Source: Pararobbsia silviterrae (GTDB taxonomy: Bacteria; Pseudomonadota; Gammaproteobacteria; Burkholderiales; Burkholderiaceae). From it: DNA of 64,000 bases. The DNA lies in contig NZ_RBZU01000001.1 of assembly GCF_003628125.1 (NCBI RefSeq), positions 839,793 to 903,792 of the forward strand. Reading direction: 5' to 3'. A program made the position numbers and the translations under genes. Shown piece after piece: positions 58,240 to 64,000 of the stretch. The number at the start of each line of letters is the position of its first letter. Positions within the stretch are counted from its first letter, which is position 1. The notes beneath the pieces are model-generated. The model was not told the origin of the DNA and ran no database searches. It worked only from the letters and a program-made list of their open reading frames with translations.

Positions 58240-59208
58240 TTAACGGATCGTGACCTTCGGCGCGTCGTGCGGGAATTCGTAGTGGATCCGCATGACGATG
58301 TCCTGCGGGTAGTTGCCGAATTTGCGGCCGAACAGATTGAGCCCGCCGCGATGGCGCGCGTCGGGCTTGATGCCGAGCTTGACCTTCACGTGATTCGCGT
58401 CCGCGAGCGCGAGCGCATCGATCGTCGTCGCCGAGAGTTCGACGCCGTCGATCATCGCGCCCTCGGGCGTCACGCGCCAGCGCTTGAGCATGCCCGAGGT
58501 CGTCTGGTCCGTGTGCCACCAAGCGGGCGTCAGCAGGCCCGGCGTGCCGCCGAAATCGCCGGGCGACGTCCACGTGCCGATCTCGCGATCGTTGATCCAG
58601 AGCGTGATGTCCGACGGCCAGTTCGGATCGTACTGCGGCGCTTCCGAACAGATCTCCATCGAGAGTTCGAGCGAGCGCGCGAGCGCGCCATAGGGCAGGT
58701 TGTTCGGAAACGCGTACTCGACATAGCCTTCGCGGAACCAGAGCATCTGAGCATAGACGTGCTCGGGTTCGAAGAACGAGCGCGGGTCGTCGAGCATGCC
58801 GATGATCTTCGATTCGGACGCGAGCCCGCACGTCGGCGTCGCTTCGAGATACCGATAGCTGCCGATCGGCATCGTGACCACGACGACCTGGTCCGCCTCG
58901 CTCGCGACGGCCGCGCCCGGCAGCCGGATATGGACTTCGTCGTAGGCCTTCGCGCAGAGCTTCTGCGAGCCGCGCGTGCCGGGCTCGAATTCGAACGTCA
59001 CGAGCCCCGCGGCCTGCAGCTGGTTCAGATTGAAGCCGATCGTCGAGTGCGGCTGATTCATGATCTCCGCAAGCTCGGAGACGTTCATCACGTTGTGGGT
59101 CAGCAGGCTCAGGATCGTCTGGCGTGTTTCGGACGCCAGAGCCTTGACGACCGGCAACGCGGCTTCTCCTTCGACGACTAGTACCCGGCTACCTGAAACC
59201 GGCGCCAT
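58240..59208 (-). CDS. ArsR-type winged-helix regulator with large C-terminal ligand domain
   Basis: The 322-aa protein has an N-terminal winged helix-turn-helix (about residues 15-95; ALASETRQTILSLL, then NVSELAEIMNQPHSTIGFNLNQL) and a C-terminal domain of about 220 residues rich in aromatic residues. The latter could be a beta-sandwich that binds a sugar or glycoside. It is divergent from a family 2 glycoside hydrolase and an ABC sugar transporter. It is therefore likely their regulator. A 19-bp site occurs in front of both divergent genes. I do not recognise a named member. The start at 59208 (MAPVSGSRVL) is preferred. Confidence 0.85.
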   Translation of the reverse strand: MAPVSGSRVLVVEGEAALPVVKALASETRQTILSLLTHNVMNVSELAEIMNQPHSTIGFNLNQLQAAGLVTFEFEPGTRGSQKLCAKAYDEVHIRLPGAAVASEADQVVVVTMPIGSYRYLEATPTCGLASESKIIGMLDDPRSFFEPEHVYAQMLWFREGYVEYAFPNNLPYGALARSLELSMEICSEAPQYDPNWPSDITLWINDREIGTWTSPGDFGGTPGLLTPAWWHTDQTTSGMLKRWRVTPEGAMIDGVELSATTIDALALADANHVKVKLGIKPDARHRGGLNLFGRKFGNYPQDIVMRIHYEFPHDAPKVTIR

Positions 59209-59295
59209 TGCGTTTCCCCTCGCTCGAATCGGGCGGACGCCGCGCGTCGCGCGCCCCCGAGCGGGTGCGGACGACGTGCGGCATCGACGCCTCAC

Positions 59296-59314
59296 TTTGT
59301 CGCAACTTTATTTG
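59296..59314 (+). promoter_or_regulatory. operator-like site 1 (TTTGTCGCAA core), regulator side
   Basis: This shares 15 of 19 bases with the site at 59502-59520, including the first ten (TTTGTCGCAA). It lies 88 bases upstream of the ArsR-type gene start, in the right place for autoregulation. The flanks also form a CACTT/AAGTG inverted repeat. Confidence 0.55.
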
Positions 59315-59497
59315 AAGTGATCCGTGCGTCGGGTCGATCGATTTCGTCGTGATGCGGGCCGCGCGCGGGTTTTCGGCATTATACCGAGGTCGCGCGAGCT
59401 CGATGCGAAGCCGCGCATAGGCGGATCGGCACGGCATCGGTCCGCCGGTGTCGCTTGCCACGCGCGAATCCCACTTTCTGGAACGATCAAGCAGATC

Positions 59498-59527
59498 TTG
59501 GTTTGTCGCAAGTATTATTGTTAGTAT
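59498..59527 (+). promoter_or_regulatory. candidate promoter of the glycoside hydrolase operon
   Basis: TTGGTT (59498-59503) and TAGTAT (59522-59527) are 18 bases apart and end 61 bases before the ATG at 59589. The operator-like site 59502-59520 covers the space between them, where a repressor would block RNA polymerase. Confidence 0.45.
59502..59520 (+). promoter_or_regulatory. operator-like site 2 (TTTGTCGCAA core), hydrolase side
   Basis: This is the partner of the site at 59296-59314 (15 of 19 positions identical). It overlaps the candidate promoter of the glycoside hydrolase gene, as expected for an ArsR-type repressor operator. Confidence 0.55.
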
Positions 59528-59588
59528 CGTGCCCACACATCGGCCGCATGGGCCGACGCATACAACAACATGTCTCGGAGACACAGCG

Positions 59589-61406
59589 ATGGACTATCCG
59601 CGTCCGCAGTTGCGGCGTGCCGCATGGACGAACCTCGACGGCGCCTGGCAATTCGCATTCGACAACGACGCCGCGATCGACGAACTCGCGCAGGTCCGCT
59701 TCGATCGCACGATCCAGGTGCCGTACGCGCCTGAAGCGCCGAACTCCGGCATCGGCGACACGGATTTCCATCGGCGCGTCTGGTACCGGCGCGCGGTCGA
59801 TCTCGACGGCGGCGCGCTCGGCGCCGGCGAACGCGTGATCGTGCATTTCGGCGCGGTCGATTACGCGGCGCGCGTCTATGTCGACGGCGCCGAAGTCGGC
59901 ACGCATCGCGGCGGCCATGTGCCGTTCTCGATCGACGTCACGCGGTGGATCAAGGGCACGCGCTTCGAACTCGCCGTGCGCGCCGACGACGATCCGGCCG
60001 ATATGCAGAAGCCGCGCGGCAAGCAGGACTGGAAGCGCGATCCGCACTCGATCTGGTATCCGCGCACGACCGGCATCTGGCGCACGGTCTGGCTCGAACG
60101 CGTGTCGGCGAGCCGTATCGAGAAGATCAAATGGCAGGCCGATGTCGCGCGCTGGGAGATCCGCGCGGACCTGCGCTTCGTCGACGCGCCGCAGGGCGGC
60201 AGCGTACGCGTCAAGTTGTCGAAGGACGGCCGTACGGTCGTCGACGATACCTCGCGTCTCGACGGCGACGAGCTGAGCCGCGTCTACGCGATCGCGTCCG
60301 ACTTCGGCATCGACGACGGACGCGACGACTGGATGTGGAGCCCCGAGCATCCGCAACTCATCGACGCCGAACTCGAACTCCGCGACGCCGACGGCCGCGT
60401 CGTCGATCGCGTCGAAAGCTATACGGCGTTGCGCAGCGTCTGGACCGACGGCGAGCGCTTCATGCTCAACAACCGTCCTTATACGCTGCGCATGGTGCTC
60501 GACCAGGGCTACTGGCGCGACGGCCTCATGACGGCCGACTCGGCGCGGCTGCGGCACGATGTCGAAATGATCAAGAAGCTCGGCTTCAATGGCGCGCGCA
60601 AGCACCAGAAGGCCGAAGATCCGCGCTGGCTCTACTGGTGCGATGTGCTCGGCCTCGCGGTCTGGGGCGAGATGCCGTCGGCCTACGGCTTCGGCGACCG
60701 GACCGTGTCGACGGTCGTCGACGAGTGGCAGCAGCAGCTCGAACGCGATATCTCGCATCCGTGCATCGTCGCGTGGGTGCCGATCAACGAGTCGTGGGGC
60801 GTCCCCGATCTGCCGCATTCGCGGCGTCAGGTCGCGCTCGTCAAGGCGCTCTATGAACTCACGCATGCGATCGACGGATCGCGTCCCGTCGTCGGCAACG
60901 ACGGCTGGGAAATGCCGTGCGGCGATCTCGTGAACATTCACGACTACCACCACGATCCGGCCGTGATCGCCGAGCGCTATGTGACGCGCGACGCGATCGA
61001 CGCGACGCTCGCGTCGATCCGTCCTTCGCGGCGCCGCTTGCTGACCGACGGTTTCGATCCGGCCGGGCGGCCCGTGCTGCTCACCGAATTCGGCGGCATC
61101 GCGTGCATCACCGAAGGCGAGGGCTGGGGCTACTCGATCGCACGCAGCGGCGACGAACTGCTGGCGCGCTATGCGGCGCTGCTCGCCGCGATCCATCAGT
61201 GCACGGCGTTGTCGGGCTTTTGCTATACGCAACTGACCGACACGTTTCTCGAGAAAAACGGTCTTTTGACCGAGACCCGCGAACCCAAGGCCGACCTCGT
61301 CGGACTGGCGCGGGCGACGCTCGGCGAAGCGGCCGCCGCGCGCCGTGATTTTGTCGCGAATTCGCTCGGTTATAGCGACCGGTGGCTCGCGAAGCCGTCC
61401 GCTTGA
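59589..61406 (+). CDS. family 2 glycoside hydrolase
   Basis: The 605-aa enzyme has the GH2 layout. This is an N-terminal sugar-binding jelly roll (RRAAWTNLDGAWQFAFD, then WYRRAVDL), an immunoglobulin-like middle domain, and a C-terminal barrel with the acid/base Glu401 (VPINESWG) and nucleophile Glu500 (LLTEFGG). No signal peptide is seen, so it probably acts in the cytoplasm on an imported oligosaccharide. It could be a beta-galactosidase, beta-glucuronidase or beta-mannosidase; the sequence does not tell. The ABC transporter genes follow after 55 bases. Confidence 0.93.
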   Translation: MDYPRPQLRRAAWTNLDGAWQFAFDNDAAIDELAQVRFDRTIQVPYAPEAPNSGIGDTDFHRRVWYRRAVDLDGGALGAGERVIVHFGAVDYAARVYVDGAEVGTHRGGHVPFSIDVTRWIKGTRFELAVRADDDPADMQKPRGKQDWKRDPHSIWYPRTTGIWRTVWLERVSASRIEKIKWQADVARWEIRADLRFVDAPQGGSVRVKLSKDGRTVVDDTSRLDGDELSRVYAIASDFGIDDGRDDWMWSPEHPQLIDAELELRDADGRVVDRVESYTALRSVWTDGERFMLNNRPYTLRMVLDQGYWRDGLMTADSARLRHDVEMIKKLGFNGARKHQKAEDPRWLYWCDVLGLAVWGEMPSAYGFGDRTVSTVVDEWQQQLERDISHPCIVAWVPINESWGVPDLPHSRRQVALVKALYELTHAIDGSRPVVGNDGWEMPCGDLVNIHDYHHDPAVIAERYVTRDAIDATLASIRPSRRRLLTDGFDPAGRPVLLTEFGGIACITEGEGWGYSIARSGDELLARYAALLAAIHQCTALSGFCYTQLTDTFLEKNGLLTETREPKADLVGLARATLGEAAAARRDFVANSLGYSDRWLAKPSA

Positions 61407-61461
61407 ACACCTGAAAACACAACACGACAGTCGTTCCCTGCCAGGGATCCAAGGAGACATG

Positions 61462-62772
61462 ATGAAGGTGAAGGCAACACGTACCGTTCGCGCGGCTGCC
61501 GCCGCGTTGTCCGCGGCTTGCGCATTGATCGCGGGCGCCGCGCATGCGACGACCGATATCCAGATGTGGACGCTGCTCTCGGGCGGCGACGGCGCGCGCA
61601 TGAAGCAGCTCGTCGACGGATTCAACGACAGCCAGAAGGACGTCAAGGTCACGACCACGACGCTCAAGTGGGGCGAGCCGTTCTATACGAAGGTCAAGAC
61701 GGCCGCCGCGGTCGGCGAAGGGCCCGACGTCGTGACGATCCATCTGTCGCGTTTGTCCGGACTCGCGCAGACCGGCGTGTTGCGTCCGATTTCCGAGGCC
61801 GAATTCGACGCCTCGACGCTCAAGGGCGGGGACTTCTTCGATCGCCTCTGGACGAAGGCGCACTATCAGAACGCGCTCTATGCCGTGCCGCTCGACACGC
61901 ACGCGCTTGTCCTCTACTACAACAAGGACCTCATCAAGAAGGCCGGCCTCGCGGACGCGAACGGCAATCTCAAGCCGATCGCGAACGTCGCCGAACTCGG
62001 TGCGGCCTTCAAGGCCGTCAAGGACAAGACGGGCGCCGCGGGCTTCACGATGGAAAACTCGCCCGACTCGTACAACGGTGCGTGGCGTCTGTGGGAAACG
62101 ATGATCGCCGAGCAGGGCGGCAAGATCGTCGACAACAACACGCTCGTCTACGGCAAGGCCGGACAGCAGGCGCTGCAGACGATGGTCGACTGGTATGCGC
62201 AAGGCCTCGGCACGAAGGGGCTCGACTACGGCGCGTCGACGTCGGAGTTCGTCGCGGGCAAGGCAGGCTTCATGATCAACGGCGTCTGGGAAGTCCCGAC
62301 GCTCACCGACGCGGCGAATGCGAAGAAGCTCGGCTTCGACTACGCGGTGGTTCCGATGCCGGCGCTCTATAACGGCAATGCGAGCGTCTGGGCCGACTCG
62401 CACGCGTTCGCGATTCCGCAGAACAAGGGCAAGCCGATCTCGCCCGAGCATGTGAAGGCCGTCCTGCAGTTCGTCGCCTATGTCGAACAACACGCGATCG
62501 TCTGGGGCGGCGGCGGCCACATTCCGGCCTACAAGCCCGTGACGCTCTCGGACGCGTTCAAGCAACTCAAGCCGAATTCGGACTATGCGCAGGCGGTCGC
62601 CGAGCACGTGACGTACGATCCGGACGGCTGGTGGAGCGGCGCGGCGGGTCCGCTCGAAGCCGCGGCGGCGAAGTACTTCCCGGCCGCGATGAACGGACAA
62701 TTGCCGGTCGACAAGGCGCTCAAGATGTTCGACGCCGACGCGAACAAGCTGCTCAAGCGCGCGGCGCCCTGA
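61462..62772 (+). CDS. ABC sugar transporter, periplasmic substrate-binding protein
   Basis: The 436-aa extracellular solute-binding protein (family 1) has a signal peptide of about 29 residues (cleavage after AHA) and then DIQMWTLLSGGDGARM. The features YAVPLDTHALVLYYNKDL and GFMINGVWE are typical of oligosaccharide binders. AAGGAG at 61451-61456 is a strong ribosome binding site. It is too close to the ATG at 61459 and correctly spaced for the one at 61462, which I use. It supplies substrate to the permeases encoded downstream. Confidence 0.93.
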   Translation: MKVKATRTVRAAAAALSAACALIAGAAHATTDIQMWTLLSGGDGARMKQLVDGFNDSQKDVKVTTTTLKWGEPFYTKVKTAAAVGEGPDVVTIHLSRLSGLAQTGVLRPISEAEFDASTLKGGDFFDRLWTKAHYQNALYAVPLDTHALVLYYNKDLIKKAGLADANGNLKPIANVAELGAAFKAVKDKTGAAGFTMENSPDSYNGAWRLWETMIAEQGGKIVDNNTLVYGKAGQQALQTMVDWYAQGLGTKGLDYGASTSEFVAGKAGFMINGVWEVPTLTDAANAKKLGFDYAVVPMPALYNGNASVWADSHAFAIPQNKGKPISPEHVKAVLQFVAYVEQHAIVWGGGGHIPAYKPVTLSDAFKQLKPNSDYAQAVAEHVTYDPDGWWSGAAGPLEAAAAKYFPAAMNGQLPVDKALKMFDADANKLLKRAAP

Positions 62773-62959
62773 GCGTCTTTCGACATTCGGTTTGAGTCGT
62801 GACCGGCAGGGTTCCGAGTTCGGGTGCGGGTCGGATGCGTGACGTGTGCCGTCCCTATCGCATCCGTCGCGCGCATCCATCGCGTGCATTCGACGCCGCG
62901 CGTGCAGTGCGCGCGGCGCCCGCCATCGGAATCGGCCGGCGCTTCAAGCAGGTGAGGAC

Positions 62960-63928
62960 ATGACGCGTTCCCCGATCTCGAATCCGCCGCCGGCCGCCGT
63001 GCCGGCGCAGGCGGCGACCCACACGCGCCGACCACGCCGGGGCGGTGCGCGCCGGCGCGGCGTCGATGCGCGCGGCCAGATGCGCATGGCGTGGCTCATG
63101 CTCGCGCCGTTCGTCGTCGCCTATCTGTTGTTTTTCCTGTGGCCCGCCTTGCAGACCGTGCGGCTCAGCTTCACGGACAGCGGGCTCACGGACACCAAGG
63201 GCTATGTCGGTCTCGCGAACTACGTCCAGTTGATCGGCGACGACGACTTCTGGGCCGCGCTCGTGCAGACCGCGTATTTCGCTGTATTGACGGTCGTGCC
63301 GCTGACCGCGCTCGGTCTCGTGATGGCGATGCTCGTGAACCGCCTCACGCGGGCGCGCGCACTCGTGCAGGCGGTGTTTTTTCTGCCGTATGTGTTGCCT
63401 GTCGCCGTCATGACCTTGATCTTCGGCTGGCTCTATCACCCGGTCTACGGACTCGTGAATGCGGTGCTCGGCGGCTCGCGCGCCTGGCTCAACGACGTCG
63501 ACTGGGCGATGCCGTCGGTCGCGCTCGCGACGATCTGGTGGACGGTCGGCTTCAACGTGCTGCTGTTCGTCGCGGGGCTCGGCAATATTCCGGCCGAACT
63601 CTACGAAGCCGCCCGACTCGACGGCGCGAATCGCTGGGAACAGTTCCGCTACATCACGTGGCCGCAACTGAAGCCGACGACGAGCCTCGTGTTCATGCTG
63701 CAGCTGATCGCATCGGTCAAGATCTTCTCGCAGCCGTACATCCTGACCGGCGGCGGTCCGTTCAATACCACGCGCGTCGTGCTTCAGTACATGTACGAAC
63801 AGGGCTTCACGAGCCAGAACGCCGGCTATGCGTCGGCGATCGCGTGCGCGTTCCTGCTCGTCGTGCTGATGCTCGCGCTGTTGCAGGCCGCATTGACGTG
63901 GTGGCGCATCCGGAGGGCGTCGGCATGA
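62960..63928 (+). CDS. ABC sugar transporter permease (MalF-type)
   Basis: The 322-aa inner-membrane protein has about six spans after a basic, proline-rich N-terminal tail of roughly 50 residues. The cytoplasmic EAA loop (ELYEAARLDGANRWEQF), which contacts the ATPase, is intact. It starts at 62960 after a GGTGAGGAC ribosome binding site, 187 bases after the binding-protein gene. The next permease gene overlaps its stop by 4 bases. Confidence 0.93.
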   Translation: MTRSPISNPPPAAVPAQAATHTRRPRRGGARRRGVDARGQMRMAWLMLAPFVVAYLLFFLWPALQTVRLSFTDSGLTDTKGYVGLANYVQLIGDDDFWAALVQTAYFAVLTVVPLTALGLVMAMLVNRLTRARALVQAVFFLPYVLPVAVMTLIFGWLYHPVYGLVNAVLGGSRAWLNDVDWAMPSVALATIWWTVGFNVLLFVAGLGNIPAELYEAARLDGANRWEQFRYITWPQLKPTTSLVFMLQLIASVKIFSQPYILTGGGPFNTTRVVLQYMYEQGFTSQNAGYASAIACAFLLVVLMLALLQAALTWWRIRRASA

Positions 63929-64000
63929 AGAACAAGGTTACGTTCGCGGCGGTGCTCGCCACGCTCTCGACGCTCGCGCTCGCCGTCGTCTGGGCATTGC
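63925..64000 (+). CDS. second ABC sugar transporter permease (MalG-type), 5' part only
   Basis: The last 76 bases encode the start of a protein (MKNKVTFAAVLATLSTLALAV) with a basic N-terminus followed by a hydrophobic first span. It overlaps the first permease gene by ATGA, the usual arrangement of MalF/MalG-type pairs. The rest is outside the window; the ATPase gene should follow. Confidence 0.85.
   Translation, partial: MKNKVTFAAVLATLSTLALAVVWAL

Larger units (their letters stand above)
59209..59588. other. 380-base divergent spacer with paired operator-like sites
   Basis: No gene is supported. The spacer holds two near-identical 19-base sites, one near each gene start, and a candidate promoter for the glycoside hydrolase. 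The stretch around 59495-59530 is AT-richer than the rest. Confidence 0.6.

Overview
The window comes from a GC-rich betaproteobacterium of the family Burkholderiaceae (Burkholderia, Paraburkholderia, Trinickia or Robbsia type). The evidence is the pyrR-pyrB-pyrC'-acyltransferase-apaH-rmlBACD gene order, a Kdo hydroxylase gene between waaC and waaA, a class II (B12) ribonucleotide reductase, and strongly G/C-biased third codon positions. I could not assign a genus. The window is a lipopolysaccharide (LPS) locus flanked by housekeeping genes. No rRNA, tRNA, insertion sequence, integrase or CRISPR array was recognised.

Layout: 0-3.1 kb holds a rubredoxin end, an unknown alanine-rich protein and a diguanylate cyclase with a duplicated sensor domain. 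At 3.1-11 kb there is a photolyase gene on the minus strand, then yqgE-ruvX-pyrR-pyrB-pyrC'-(small ORF)-acyltransferase, then apaH on the minus strand. The PyrC-like protein has lost its metal-binding histidines. At 11.1-14.5 kb rmlBACD makes dTDP-L-rhamnose. At 14.9-23.8 kb rfbF-rfbG-rfbH make a CDP-4-keto-3,6-dideoxyhexose. They are followed by a tightly packed module of HpcH/HpaI aldolase, SDR, dehydroquinate-synthase-like cyclase, NAD epimerase/reductase and thiamine-diphosphate enzyme. This is the most unusual system in the window, and I infer that it builds a branched or carbocyclic higher sugar. At 23.8-31 kb are a flippase, two family 2 glycosyltransferases, and manC-gmd-rmd for GDP-D-rhamnose. 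At 31.1-35 kb are a nucleotide-sugar epimerase, an initiating polyprenyl-phosphate sugar-phosphate transferase and a WbpM-type 4,6-dehydratase, followed by a lone cysC.

At 35.9-47.3 kb the glycan locus is interrupted by genes with other roles. These are a bufferin-type copper-RiPP operon (bufA-bufB-bufC) behind a VpsR-like sigma-54 activator gene, an AT-rich regulatory island, nrdJ, a hybrid histidine kinase, a PagL-type lipid A deacylase and an Asp/Glu/hydantoin racemase. At 47.4-54.6 kb the glycan locus resumes with a second initiating transferase, galE, two glycosyltransferases, a second flippase and manB with a strong terminator. At 54.7-58.1 kb waaC-kdoO-waaA make the inner core. From 58.2 kb to the end there is a carbohydrate-use locus: an ArsR-type regulator, a family 2 glycoside hydrolase and an ABC sugar transporter that runs off the edge. 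A near-identical 19-bp site in front of both divergent genes looks like the operator.

How it fits together: several nucleotide-sugar routes (dTDP-L-Rha, GDP-D-Rha, CDP-dideoxyhexose and its derivative, a UDP-HexNAc-derived sugar, UDP-Gal) feed the glycosyltransferases. Lipid-linked repeat units would be flipped by the Wzx-type proteins. The inner core is built by WaaA, WaaC and KdoO, and PagL trims lipid A. No Wzy polymerase, no O-antigen ABC transporter and no E3 reductase partner for RfbH were seen, so parts of the machinery must lie elsewhere.
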